Positions 35,927 to 44,405 of a stretch of 64,000 bases of DNA are shown one piece after another; within the stretch, counting starts at the first letter, position 1; every line of letters starts with the position of its first letter. The notes under the pieces were generated by a model. That model searched no databases. It saw only the letters and a list, made by a program, of their open reading frames with translations, and was not told the DNA's origin. The DNA comes from Bdellovibrio sp047344985 (GTDB lineage Bacteria; Bdellovibrionota; Bdellovibrionia; Bdellovibrionales; Bdellovibrionaceae), in NCBI RefSeq assembly GCF_047344985.1, contig NZ_CP178861.1, forward strand, positions 2,666,001 to 2,730,000, written 5' to 3'. The translations under genes were made by a program, and so were the position numbers.

Positions 35927-36936
35927 TATGGCACCCTCCTTAACCAAGATCTTCCAAGCAACAAGCCCGCAAGATACAGAATAATGCCCATCACAAGATA
36001 AGGCGGGAATTGCTCGGTGTAGTTTGTGAATTTATTCACGTCGATCTTTGTTTTTTCAAGATTATCGATGTCGTTAAAGATTCTCTGCAAGGCGCCTTCA
36101 TTGGTCGCACGATAGTATTTGCCGCCCGTGTCTTTGGCCATGCGTTCAAGCAGTTCTTCATTCACGGTACTTTCAAACGGCTGATACGTTTTGACTTTTT
36201 GACCGAAGATATCACGGGAGTAAACGGGAATTCTTGTGGGACCGTCTTTACCGATACCAATGGAATAAACTTTAATGCCGTAGCCTTTTGCGATCTCAAG
36301 GCCCGTCTCTGGATCGATGGTTCCTGAATTGTTCTCCCCGTCTGTCATGAAAATCATGACGCGGCTTTTTGCCTGAGAGTCTTTTAAGCGACCAGCGGCG
36401 TTGGCCATCGAGACACCCAAGGCTGTTCCATCCTTGATTTTGGCACTCGAAGCACTCGTGATTTCACCCACACGTTGAATGATCAATTGATAATCCAAAG
36501 TCGGCGGAACCAAAGTAAAAGACTCACCGGCAAAAACCACAAGACCGATACGGTCTGAAGAACGACCTTCGATGAATTTTTTGATGGTGTCTTTTGCTGA
36601 CTCAAGACGATTCAAAGGCTTCATGTCTTCGATCAACATACTGTCTGAAACGTCAAGGCAGATCACGATGTCGATCCCCTCAACGTTTTTCTTGATCTTC
36701 GTGTTCATAGTTTGCGGACGCGCAAGCGCCATGATCGCAAGAACAATACCCAAAGCCTTTAAGAAGGTCGGAAGATTCATCAAACGCGTGCGCAGGCTTG
36801 GTGTTACTGTCTTTAAAAGAGCGACAGAACCAAACTGCAACGTCGGTGTCTTCTTTTTACGATTCCACAACGTCCAAGCTAAAATCAGAACCAAAGGAAG
36901 AAGAAACCAAAAAGCCCAGAGAGAATGATAGGTCAT
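35926..36936 (-). CDS. batA: BatA, VWA-domain membrane protein
   Basis: A 336-residue relative of BatB with spans at about 5-22, 57-75 and 308-326 and a VWA domain (80-290); MIDAS LDVSDSM and DGENNSG are intact. The N-terminal segment FWFLLPLVLILAWTLWNRKK is typical of BatA. Known role in Bacteroides and others is in oxygen tolerance and envelope integrity; mechanism is unclear. Overlaps its upstream neighbour as ATGA. Confidence 0.9.
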   Translation of the reverse strand: MTYHSLWAFWFLLPLVLILAWTLWNRKKKTPTLQFGSVALLKTVTPSLRTRLMNLPTFLKALGIVLAIMALARPQTMNTKIKKNVEGIDIVICLDVSDSMLIEDMKPLNRLESAKDTIKKFIEGRSSDRIGLVVFAGESFTLVPPTLDYQLIIQRVGEITSASSAKIKDGTALGVSMANAAGRLKDSQAKSRVMIFMTDGENNSGTIDPETGLEIAKGYGIKVYSIGIGKDGPTRIPVYSRDIFGQKVKTYQPFESTVNEELLERMAKDTGGKYYRATNEGALQRIFNDIDNLEKTKIDVNKFTNYTEQFPPYLVMGIILYLAGLLLGRSWLRRVP

Positions 36937-37826
36937 GACACTCTCTCCATTTTTTCAACAAGCTGGCGGCAGTGAGTGGCGATGTTGAGGGCATCTTGCT
37001 CTGTGACGCTTTCTTTATCTTGAATACCGCGGCTGTACTCTTTTAAAAGTTTTTTAAGTTCGTCGCCGTATTCAACATAAACCTTGTGGTTGTATTTTTT
37101 GAGGTCTTTCAAAATCAAACGATCACTCCACTCCATGGCAGGAACTTGGTAGCGACGAGTGACGTAAAGTTTTAGCATTTGCTGAGTTTCCGTCACGCAT
37201 TGAATGATGTCCGCTTTATTTGCTACGGTTCCACCAAAGAACACGGTGTTTGTTCTTTGTAAGCGACGCATGCTTTGATGAAACTGCGCTAAAGGAGTTA
37301 AAGCTGAATCGTGTTCTTTTAAACGCTCGAGCATGTTTCGTCTTTGCACGACACGATAGATTTTGCTCACGCAAAGAAGAATGAATAAACCAATCACTCC
37401 TGCCAAAATCGCCCAATAAAGTATCGGCACTGACAAAGACACGGGTCCAATCGGACCAAATGGTTCTTGTTGCACAGGAGGCTGACCTGGTTGTTGTGGC
37501 GGCAAAACACTTTGCACAACATACTGCACAGGTCCCAAGCTGACCGTTTGAGTTCCATCGGTCAGTTGCAAATCTTGATATTGAAAATTTCCTGCTTTGT
37601 AAGCCGTCGCTTTGATATCCACTTGTGTTGGAGATCTAAACTCGAAACCCAAAAGATGAATTTGATATTTTTCTTCCGGCTTTAAAACGAAATGCAACTT
37701 TTCTTGTACCAGATCTTTAGGAACCTCCCCGTCGCAGACCATAAGAAACTCTCGCCCGACGGTGAGTTCGTTGTCTTTAAGCCCTTCGACAGAGGGCATT
37801 TCCATTTTACACTGCAAAGTTGCCAT
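36933..37826 (-). CDS. Bat-cluster membrane protein (DUF4381-like)
   Basis: A 297-residue protein: an N-terminal beta-rich extracytoplasmic part (about 1-130), one membrane span (about 134-155, LYWAILAGVIGLFILLCVS) and a basic cytoplasmic helical domain (160-297, including DRLILKDLKKYNHKVYVEYGDELKKLL). It holds the position of the DUF4381-type protein found between the DUF58 and batA genes of Bat clusters. No signal peptide is evident. Overlaps DUF58 as TAATG and batA as ATGA. Confidence 0.75.
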   Translation of the reverse strand: MATLQCKMEMPSVEGLKDNELTVGREFLMVCDGEVPKDLVQEKLHFVLKPEEKYQIHLLGFEFRSPTQVDIKATAYKAGNFQYQDLQLTDGTQTVSLGPVQYVVQSVLPPQQPGQPPVQQEPFGPIGPVSLSVPILYWAILAGVIGLFILLCVSKIYRVVQRRNMLERLKEHDSALTPLAQFHQSMRRLQRTNTVFFGGTVANKADIIQCVTETQQMLKLYVTRRYQVPAMEWSDRLILKDLKKYNHKVYVEYGDELKKLLKEYSRGIQDKESVTEQDALNIATHCRQLVEKMERVS

Positions 37827-38695
37827 TACTTTCTCTTCTTAAAAAAGGCCACGAGAGGATTCACATAATCTTCGCTTGACCTAACGTCCACACGTTCTAC
37901 TTGCGATAAACGCAATAAACGATCTCGCTGCTCTTTACGTTTTTGAACAGCTTCTTCATACTGCGCACGGAATGTTGGAGAAGATGTATCGACTGTTAGA
38001 ATTTCTCCGGTCTCTGCATCTTGCACTTCGATCACGCCCATTTTGGGAAGTGAGTATTCCGCCGCATCATTCACAACACAGGCCACGACGTCATGCTTAC
38101 GCCCCAAAAGGCGCAAGCTTTGGTCAAAGCCTTCATCCATAAAATCGCTAAATACAAAAACAGTCGCACGTTTTTTCAAAATACCTTGGAGGTACGTGAA
38201 GCTTGATGACAACTTCGTGCGATGACTTTTGGGTTTGTAGTAGAACAAATCGCGCAAAAGACGATGCACGTGTCCTCGGCCTTTTTTGGGCGGAACAAAA
38301 TGCTCCACTTGATCGCTGAATAACAACAAACCGATTTGGTCGTTATTCTTCACAGCAGAAAATGCGAGAAGTGCTGCCATGTGAGTCATCACTTCGCCTT
38401 TAAAATAAGGCCCCGTTCCGAAATCACTGGAACCACTCACGTCGATAGCAAGAATCAGCGTCAGCTCACGCTCTTCTTCAAAAGTTTTGATATAAGGTTT
38501 GCCTGTGCGCGCGGTGAGAGGCCATGAAATACTTCTGACGTCATCACCCGGCACATACTCCCTGAAATCTGCGAAAGTCATCCCTTGGCCTTTAAAGGCT
38601 GTATGGTATTCACCCGCAAAGAGATTGTTCACAAGTTTTCTTGTGTTGATCTCTAAGAGTTTAACTTTCTTTAAGACCTCAGGAGGTAAACTCAC
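37826..38695 (-). CDS. DUF58-family protein of the Bat cluster
   Basis: A 289-residue cytosolic protein of the DUF58/VWA-like family: the hallmark FADFREYVPGDDVRSISWPLTART (about 42-65) and a VWA-like core with AIDVSGSSDFG. DUF58 proteins accompany MoxR ATPases and are thought to work as their adaptor or substrate. GTG start overlaps the moxR stop (TAGTG). Confidence 0.92.
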   Translation of the reverse strand: MSLPPEVLKKVKLLEINTRKLVNNLFAGEYHTAFKGQGMTFADFREYVPGDDVRSISWPLTARTGKPYIKTFEEERELTLILAIDVSGSSDFGTGPYFKGEVMTHMAALLAFSAVKNNDQIGLLLFSDQVEHFVPPKKGRGHVHRLLRDLFYYKPKSHRTKLSSSFTYLQGILKKRATVFVFSDFMDEGFDQSLRLLGRKHDVVACVVNDAAEYSLPKMGVIEVQDAETGEILTVDTSSPTFRAQYEEAVQKRKEQRDRLLRLSQVERVDVRSSEDYVNPLVAFFKKRK

Positions 38696-39687
38696 TACGG
38701 CACCTCAATTTGGCTCAGGATTTCTTTGATGATGTCATCCGTTTTGATGTTTTCCGCTTCCGCTTCGTAAGTCAGAATCAAACGATGTCTCATCACGTGG
38801 TAAGCAATGGCCTTCACGTCTTCCGCCGTCACATAACCGCGACCGCGCAAGAACGCATGCGCTTTCGCTGCACGATACAAGCTGATCGTTGCACGCGGTG
38901 AACCACCGACGTTGATCAGACTTGCGATACGGCTTAGACCGTATTCACCCGGCTTACGAGACGCCATGATGATTTCAACGATGTAGTTTTTAATTTTATT
39001 ATCAACGTAGATTTGATCCGCACGTTGTGACGCGCGCAAAAGATCTTCTTTTGAAATCACCGCATTCACTTCTGGTTTGTCATTCGTTCCCATGCGGTTG
39101 AGGATCTCTAGCTCCTCACCCTTTCCTGGGTAAACGACATTGATCTTGAACATAAAGCGGTCCATCTGCGCTTCAGGAAGTGGATATGTTCCCTCTTGCT
39201 CCAGCGGATTTTGTGTCGCTAGAACCAAGAATGGATTTGAAAGTCGGTAAGATTCTTCACCGATCGTCACTTGTTTTTCCGCCATGGCCTCAAGAAGCGC
39301 GGACTGCACTTTTGCTGGCGCACGGTTGATCTCATCGGCCAAAACGATGTTTGTGAAGATCGGACCTTTGCGTGGAGCAAACTCCCCTGATTTGGGATTA
39401 AAGATCATTGTACCAATCAAGTCTGTCGGTAAAAGATCGGGAGTGAATTGGATTCTTTGGAAATCAAGAGAGATGGATTTTGAAACTGTGGCAATCGTCA
39501 GAGTTTTCGCCAAGCCCGGAACACCTTCAAGAAGGATGTGTCCGCCGGTGAGAAGCCCCATCATGATGCCCTCCACCATTTCTTTTTGACCTACGACAAC
39601 TTTGTTGATTTCGGCCATCATTTTTTCGATGAATTGGCTTTCTTGCTTGATGGCGGCATTAAGGGCCATGATATCGACTTCGCTCAC
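38695..39687 (-). CDS. moxR: MoxR-family AAA+ ATPase
   Basis: A 330-residue AAA+ chaperone-like ATPase. Walker A GVPGLAKT (about 54-61), Walker B LADEIN (about 118), sensor motifs and ATQNPLEQEGTYPLPEAQMDRF (about 150-172, the MoxR hallmark). It remodels metal-dependent VWA partners, here BatA/B. GTG start after AGGAGG. First gene of the seven-gene cluster, divergent from the M48-like gene. Confidence 0.96.
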   Translation of the reverse strand: MSEVDIMALNAAIKQESQFIEKMMAEINKVVVGQKEMVEGIMMGLLTGGHILLEGVPGLAKTLTIATVSKSISLDFQRIQFTPDLLPTDLIGTMIFNPKSGEFAPRKGPIFTNIVLADEINRAPAKVQSALLEAMAEKQVTIGEESYRLSNPFLVLATQNPLEQEGTYPLPEAQMDRFMFKINVVYPGKGEELEILNRMGTNDKPEVNAVISKEDLLRASQRADQIYVDNKIKNYIVEIIMASRKPGEYGLSRIASLINVGGSPRATISLYRAAKAHAFLRGRGYVTAEDVKAIAYHVMRHRLILTYEAEAENIKTDDIIKEILSQIEVP

Positions 39688-39815
39688 TGCTGATCCTCCT
39701 AGAGAAGTAACCTATCTATTTCACATTTTTCCTTTAAACTTCGCAAGTTTAGAGTTTCTAGAACAGCGCTTCCTCTACCCTTGCCAAGGACCGAAGAAAG
39801 TGGGACAAAATTATT

Positions 39816-40628
39816 ATGATCAACAACAATACAAAAGTCTGGATATTTATTCTCACAAGCTCCCTGGCACTCTTGATAGCGGGCTATCAATTAGGCGAAC
39901 GACTGGGGTTGTTGATTGGTTTCTTCTTAGCCCTGTTTTTGAACTTCTTCGTTTTCTTTTACGGAGAAAGCCGCGTTCTTGCAAAACTCAACGCCAAACG
40001 AATGAAAGGCCAAGATGCTTGGGGCCTTATCGATAAAGTTCAAAAAATGTCAGCAAAACTTCGCATGCCGGTGCCAGCGATTTACATCACTCCGCACCCT
40101 TCCGCGAATGCGTTCTGCGTTGGTCAATCTTGGAAAAGAAGTTCGTTGGGATTCACTGTCGGGCTTTTGCAAAAGTTGGACGACAAGGAGCTAGAGGCCG
40201 TTGTCGCTCATCAACTTTGTCACATCCGTCGCTTGGATACTTTTGCGTTTGGAGTAACGAGCACGATTGCAAATTCCGTCGTGGGATTAGGTCAATTCCT
40301 CGATAATTTTCTGCCTTATAAATTGCAGTTTTTTATGCCGCTTTTTTCTCCGATTGGCTGGTTCATCATTAAGAGTGTCGTCGGTGAAAAGTCGTTTTTT
40401 GAAAATGACTTGATGGCCTCTGAACTTCTCGAAAACCGCCATCAATTGGGCGAAGTCTTATGGCGCATGGAGGGTTTAGCACAAACTCAGCCTCTGGAAA
40501 TTCCTCCGTGCACAAGTCACCTTTTCATGGTGAATCCAGAGGGCTTTAATCAAAAGAATTTATTTTTAAAATCCCATCCTGCCATCGAAGTGAGACTACA
40601 AAAATTAATGGGTTACTATCCCATCTAA
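39816..40628 (+). CDS. M48-like membrane protein with altered catalytic motif
   Basis: A 270-residue protein with HtpX topology: two N-terminal spans (about 8-25 and 30-48), a zincin-like domain and two later hydrophobic stretches (145-165 and 170-188). The usual HExxH reads H132-Q-L-C-H136, with codon CAA for Gln, so the catalytic Glu is missing; both His ligands and the third-ligand E196 (FFENDLMAS) remain. It would bind zinc yet be a poor or inactive protease. Probably an inner-membrane pseudoprotease; ATG has no strong site. Confidence 0.85.
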   Translation: MINNNTKVWIFILTSSLALLIAGYQLGERLGLLIGFFLALFLNFFVFFYGESRVLAKLNAKRMKGQDAWGLIDKVQKMSAKLRMPVPAIYITPHPSANAFCVGQSWKRSSLGFTVGLLQKLDDKELEAVVAHQLCHIRRLDTFAFGVTSTIANSVVGLGQFLDNFLPYKLQFFMPLFSPIGWFIIKSVVGEKSFFENDLMASELLENRHQLGEVLWRMEGLAQTQPLEIPPCTSHLFMVNPEGFNQKNLFLKSHPAIEVRLQKLMGYYPI

Positions 40629-40683
40629 TTCCACAGCCTTGACAGAAAGGGTTTAAAACTCAAGTTGATATAGGAGTTACACT

Positions 40684-40932
40684 ATGGGTGAAAAACTTGA
40701 AGCTTCGTTTTCTGTTTTAATCATGTCAATCGCTTCGTCTGCGGTGATGGCGATGGGCTTAGCCCCGCATCCTCAATCTGGCGAAGTGACAAAAGATAAG
40801 AATATGGCTCGTTTTAATATCGACCTTTTGCTAGTTCTGCAGGAAAAAACGAAAGGCAATCTTTCGGGTGACGAAGCTAAATTCTTGGAAAATTTAATCA
40901 GTGATCTACAAATGAAGTTTGTATCTGTCTAA
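40684..40932 (+). CDS. DUF1844-family small protein
   Basis: An 82-residue protein with the DUF1844 pattern: MSIASSAVMAMGLAPHPQSG, then NIDLLLVLQEKTKGNLSGDEAKFLENLISDLQMKFV. The family is widespread in delta-type bacteria and Acidobacteria with unknown function. AGGAG is seven bases before ATG. It lies between the M48-like and HtrA genes, and may be co-transcribed. Confidence 0.85.
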   Translation: MGEKLEASFSVLIMSIASSAVMAMGLAPHPQSGEVTKDKNMARFNIDLLLVLQEKTKGNLSGDEAKFLENLISDLQMKFVSV

Positions 40933-40968
40933 CAGTGCTATTATTTAGGAATGTTTGAGAGGATTCAT

Positions 40969-42405
40969 ATGAAAAAGCTCTTATTTCTTGCTCTAGCCGT
41001 TTCATTGTCAGTTCAACCTACTTACGCGCAACAAACGCAGACTCTGCCGAAAGAAGCTCCGAAGCTCAAATTAAGTGAACCGCTTCCAGCGAATCTTTTC
41101 GTCGAGCTTGCCAAGGCGATCAACCCTGCTGTCGTTAATATCTCAACAACAGCTCTGCCGAAAAATATGCCGCGCGGTCGCGATCCGATGCTCGACATGC
41201 TGGAGCAGCTTTACGGTTTCCGCATGCCACCCCAGCAGCAACAACAACGTCCTCAACAAATCGGTTTGGGAACGGGTTTTGTGATTCGTGAAGACGGTTT
41301 GATTGTGACGAACAATCACGTGATCGCGGGTGCGGATATCATCAACGTTCAGTTGAGTGAAAAATCAAAAGACGTCTATGAAGCGACTTTGATCGGAAGT
41401 GATGAAAGAACAGATATCGCTTTGATTAAAATCACTCCAAAAGAAAAACTTCCTGTCGCGGTTCTTGGCTCTTCCAAAGATTTAGAAGTTGGCGAATGGG
41501 TCGCGGCTTTTGGTAATCCGTTTGGTCACGGTCACTCGATGACAAAAGGGATTGTTTCGTCAAAAGGTCGCGACATCACAGAGATCAATAAAATTCCTTT
41601 GATTCAAACAGACGCCAGCATCAACCCTGGCAACTCTGGCGGTCCGCTTGTAAATACTAAAGGACAAGTTGTCGGTGTGAACTCCGCAATTGATGCCCGC
41701 GCCCAAGGGATTGGTTTTGCGATTCCTATCGATGAAGTGAAATCCGTGATTTCTATTCTAGAAACGAAAGGTCGCATTGCTCGCGGTTACATCGGTGCAG
41801 CTCTTGGTGATTTAGATCAAGATGCGGCAGAGTACTTAGGACTTGGCGATGTTCGTGGTGCGGTTGTGACAAACATGGATCCAAAAGGACCTGCAGCAAA
41901 AGCGGGATTTAAAATCTATGACATCGTGACAGAGTTTAATGGCAAAACAATCAATGGCTCTTTGGATTTGATTGATGCCGTTAGTGATGCTCCGATTGGC
42001 AAACCTGCGAAGGCAAAAATTCTTCGTAACGGTAAAGCTATCAACGTGAGTGTGAATGTCGCTGAACGCGCCGATGATAAACCACGTGTTGTGCGTGCGG
42101 CTCAAAAAACTTATCAAGGTCAAAAGGCTCCGTTTAATTTAGGTTTTACGATCGTTGATCCAACTCCAGAGCTTCGTGCCGAGTGGGGTCTTCCAGATGA
42201 TATGAAACAACCTGTGGTGATTGAAACTGAGCGTTCATCTCAAGCCAGCAAAAGCGGTCTGCGCGTGGGAGACGTGGTTTTGGATGTGAATAAAAAGCCT
42301 GTGGACAATTCCAAAGACGTTTTGAAAAACCTTAAAAAAGGCCAAAACACATTGCGCATTGCCCGCAACACGCGCATTCAAATCATCAATATTGAAGCTA
42401 ACTAA
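40969..42405 (+). CDS. Periplasmic serine protease, Do/HtrA (DegP-like)
   Basis: A 478-residue protein: signal peptide (cleavage after TYA, about 19), trypsin-like domain (about 60-270) with triad His in NNHVIAG, Asp in RTDIALI and Ser in NPGNSGGPL, and two PDZ domains (about 275-370 and 400-475). Degrades or refolds damaged envelope proteins. A Gln-rich loop (PPQQQQQRPQQ) is in the LA-loop position. ATG 40969, after GAGAGG, is preferred over the ATG 18 bases earlier. A terminator follows. Confidence 0.95.
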   Translation: MKKLLFLALAVSLSVQPTYAQQTQTLPKEAPKLKLSEPLPANLFVELAKAINPAVVNISTTALPKNMPRGRDPMLDMLEQLYGFRMPPQQQQQRPQQIGLGTGFVIREDGLIVTNNHVIAGADIINVQLSEKSKDVYEATLIGSDERTDIALIKITPKEKLPVAVLGSSKDLEVGEWVAAFGNPFGHGHSMTKGIVSSKGRDITEINKIPLIQTDASINPGNSGGPLVNTKGQVVGVNSAIDARAQGIGFAIPIDEVKSVISILETKGRIARGYIGAALGDLDQDAAEYLGLGDVRGAVVTNMDPKGPAAKAGFKIYDIVTEFNGKTINGSLDLIDAVSDAPIGKPAKAKILRNGKAINVSVNVAERADDKPRVVRAAQKTYQGQKAPFNLGFTIVDPTPELRAEWGLPDDMKQPVVIETERSSQASKSGLRVGDVVLDVNKKPVDNSKDVLKNLKKGQNTLRIARNTRIQIINIEAN

Positions 42406-42438
42406 AAGCTAAACAAAAATTAAAGTTTTCAGAGCGTC

Positions 42439-42468
42439 AAAGCCCATCTTCCTGATGGGCTTTTTTAT
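42439..42468 (+). terminator. Rho-independent terminator
   Basis: AAAGCCCATC (42439-42448) pairs with GATGGGCTTT (42454-42463), then a T-run. Ends the HtrA-type protease unit. Confidence 0.9.
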
Positions 42469-42494
42469 TTCCCTTTGCTATTTAATTAAGCAGT

Positions 42495-42511
42495 TGTTTC
42501 AGAGTGAAACA
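42495..42511. promoter_or_regulatory. Inverted repeat upstream of spoVG
   Basis: TGTTTCA-GAG-TGAAACA, a perfect 7-bp inverted repeat, 140 bases before the spoVG start. A second small palindrome GACCTAGGTC is at 42549-42558, and a hairpin TTCTCGG/CCGAGAA is at 42567-42585. They could be operators or leader structures; unproven. Confidence 0.35.
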
Positions 42512-42651
42512 GAGCACGTGGCCTTTAGATGAAATTAAAAAATTCCTCGACCTAGGTCTTTAGTTTTTCTCGGTATCGCCGAGAAGAATATCGGACCATA
42601 GTTTGGCTCCAAGGTTTGCAACAAGAATGACACCACGAAAGGGACTCGCAC

Positions 42652-42975
42652 ATGAAAGTCACCGAGGTCAAAGTATTCCCAGTCAATGAGGACCGGCTTA
42701 AAGCCTACGTCTCAATCACTCTCGACAATTGTTTCGTCGTGCGCGACTTGAAGGTCATTCAAGGAACGAGCGGCTTGTTTGTGGCAATGCCCAGCAAGAA
42801 ACGCAAAGACGGCCAGTTCCGCGATATTGCTCACCCTCTGAACCAAGAGACGCGAACAATGATCGAGGACTTAATTTTTGAAGCTTATGAAAAAGAATTA
42901 AAATCCATGGGCGAAACTTTAGTAAATCTAAAACGTCAGAAAGCGCCTAACAGCGACTACGGCGAAGACTACTGA
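42652..42975 (+). CDS. spoVG: SpoVG, RNA-binding regulator
   Basis: A 107-residue protein. The first 85 residues match SpoVG: MKVTEVKVFP, LKAYVSITLDNCFVVRDLKVI, GLFVAMPSKKRKDGQFRDIAHPL. SpoVG binds RNA and DNA and regulates expression post-transcriptionally in many bacteria. The C-terminal tail is Lys/Asn-rich. Weak AAAGGGAC site before ATG. It has a 246-base leader with palindromes and sits upstream of a structured segment and tRNA-Gln. Confidence 0.95.
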   Translation: MKVTEVKVFPVNEDRLKAYVSITLDNCFVVRDLKVIQGTSGLFVAMPSKKRKDGQFRDIAHPLNQETRTMIEDLIFEAYEKELKSMGETLVNLKRQKAPNSDYGEDY

Positions 42976-42984
42976 GTTTGATTG

Positions 42985-43127
42985 GTCTGCACTCCGACTC
43001 CGTCGGAGTAGAGCTCCCTGCTCACACAACCCAGTTCATTTTCTAGTGTGGAGAATCTGAACTGCGGCGGCTTCAATCCCCCATGGTACCTTTAAAGCCC
43101 GTCGGCAACCCCGGCGGGCTGTTTTAT
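42985..43127 (+). ncRNA. Possible structured RNA or spoVG 3' end
   Basis: The 225-base gap between spoVG and tRNA-Gln holds three hairpins in a row: CTCCGAC/GTCGGAG, CAGTTCA/TGAACTG, and a 10-bp GC stem followed by GTTTTAT that looks like a terminator. It may be a small RNA or an elaborate 3' UTR. No known RNA family recognised. Confidence 0.3.
43096..43126 (+). terminator. Rho-independent terminator
   Basis: AGCCCGTCGG pairs with CCGGCGGGCT (one G-U) around CAACC, followed by GTTTTAT. Ends the spoVG or adjacent RNA transcript. Confidence 0.65.
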
Positions 43128-43149
43128 ATCTAACGCGTTGTATCTTTTC

Positions 43150-43178
43150 TTGCTTTTCGTCCCCAAAATCCGTACTTT
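43150..43178 (+). promoter_or_regulatory. Promoter of tRNA-Gln
   Basis: TTGCTT (43150-43155), 17-base spacer, TACTTT (43173-43178), about 24 bases before the tRNA 5' end. Confidence 0.5.
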
Positions 43179-43201
43179 AGCGGTTCGAACAGTCTACTCA
43201 T

Positions 43202-43277
43202 TGGGGTATCGTCAAGTTGGTAAGACAACAGATTTTGATTCTGTCATTCGCAGGTTCGAGTCCTGCTACCCCATCCA
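43202..43277 (+). tRNA. tRNA-Gln (anticodon UUG)
   Basis: A 76-base cloverleaf. Acceptor TGGGGTA pairs with TACCCCA (43267-43273), discriminator T, and CCA is encoded (43275-43277). The anticodon stem ACAGA/TCTGT flanks loop TTTTGAT, anticodon TTG at 43235-43237. T-arm GCAGG-TTCGAGT-CCTGC is intact. Decodes CAA and CAG. A terminator hairpin follows within seven bases. Confidence 0.96.
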
Positions 43278-43283
43278 ATTTTC

Positions 43284-43306
43284 AAACCACCGCAAGGTGG
43301 TTTTTG
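43284..43306 (+). terminator. Rho-independent terminator of tRNA-Gln
   Basis: AAACCACC-GCAA-GGTGGTTT, then TTTGT. Perfect 8-bp stem with a GCAA tetraloop. Confidence 0.85.
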
Positions 43307-43338
43307 TATTCTCAAAGATAAAAAACAATTTTAATACC

Positions 43339-43467
43339 TTAGCTTCTACCATAATGCTGGGTTGGACAATCGGGTTTATTTTTGTCATCACAGCGTGCAG
43401 CATAAGTGCCTGTGTCGCAATTCGTGACTGTCGTGCGTGAACAGATCACCAAAAAAAATCGCGACAT
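43339..43467 (-). pseudogene. Short Cys-rich ORF, possible gene remnant
   Basis: A minus-strand frame of 42 codons from ATG 43467 to TAA 43339. The central part, TNCDTGTYAARCDDKNKPDC, looks like a secreted Cys-rich protein tail more than a random frame. An FFLVIC stretch precedes it, and AGAGG directly touches the ATG, too close for a normal ribosome site. It may be a truncated remnant at the edge of the accessory block or a small protein. Weakly supported. Confidence 0.3.
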
Positions 43468-43494
43468 CCTCTTTCTCGAAGAATATAAAAGGAC

Positions 43495-44388
43495 ATGGAA
43501 GAGCTCGGTCTTAAGATATTCAAGTATTCACCAGCGGAAACGATTTATACGATCCTTTATTACGGAACGATATTATTTTCCTCGCCTGCTAAATTCAATG
43601 ACCCCTTTGATATTTCAATACAATCCGTTGCCCCCTATGATTTCATCGAAAAACGAACAGACTCATTTGATCCGCTTATTGAAATGATTCTTTCAAATAA
43701 GCTTCCGGACGGAAACGGAAGCGAAGTTTACAAAAAAATCGCATTAATGCACTCAAAGTTAAAGCACGCCAACACAAAACAACGTGAAGCCGCGAGAAAT
43801 ATGCCAAGGCTTGACGTTTGGGACATTGAGGCCGTTACCAATAGCTACAACGCCTTACTCAAAGACCTCAAAGAGAAGATTGAATCTTCAGGTATTTTCT
43901 GCGCTTCTCAAACAGCACATAATCATCTTTTGTGGGCGCACTACGCCGACGACCACAGGGGTGCCGTGATTGAGTTTTCTCCAAACTTAGAAAAAGACTC
44001 AATGTTTCGCAGGATGCGAAAAGTCACTTATTCAAATGAAAGACCACACCTTTATAATTCCTATAAAGATTTCGTGACGAAATCTTTAACTTGGACTTCT
44101 AATCAAATCTTAGCAGACTACTTTGATAGAATCACTCTGACGAAGAGTTTAGAGTGGGAATACGAAGAAGAAGTTCGATTGGTAATACCCAAACCTGGCG
44201 GCGTCACTGAGGATGAAAAACTTGGATATCACAACGAAGAGCTAAAGGCCCTATATATTGGATGCCGAATGGATAATGTCATAGTCGCGCCATTAATTGC
44301 AATGGCACGTGCACGGAATCCGTCGGTTGAAATCTATAAGATGGTTCCAGATATATACGAATATAAACTAAATCCAATCCTGATATAA
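43495..44388 (+). CDS. DUF2971-family protein
   Basis: A 297-residue protein with the DUF2971 pattern: KIFKYSPAETIYTILYYGTILFSSPAKFNDPFD (about 7-39), SSGIFCASQTAHNHLLWAHYADDHRGAVIEF (about 139-169) and a late EVRLVIPK. Enzymatic function is unknown; members are frequent in genomic islands and near defence genes. First gene of the AT-rich block downstream of tRNA-Gln. Convergent with the HNH-like gene. ATG has AAAAGGAC immediately upstream. Confidence 0.8.
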   Translation: MEELGLKIFKYSPAETIYTILYYGTILFSSPAKFNDPFDISIQSVAPYDFIEKRTDSFDPLIEMILSNKLPDGNGSEVYKKIALMHSKLKHANTKQREAARNMPRLDVWDIEAVTNSYNALLKDLKEKIESSGIFCASQTAHNHLLWAHYADDHRGAVIEFSPNLEKDSMFRRMRKVTYSNERPHLYNSYKDFVTKSLTWTSNQILADYFDRITLTKSLEWEYEEEVRLVIPKPGGVTEDEKLGYHNEELKALYIGCRMDNVIVAPLIAMARARNPSVEIYKMVPDIYEYKLNPILI

Positions 44389-44405
44389 AATTTGTTCATA
44401 TAGCT

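Noticed and set aside
42976..43127. SRP RNA, tmRNA or 6S RNA
   Set aside because: None of the conserved cores of these RNAs could be recognised in the segment.
43138..43440. Frame covering tRNA-Gln
   Set aside because: It runs through the tRNA and its terminator, so it cannot be a real gene.
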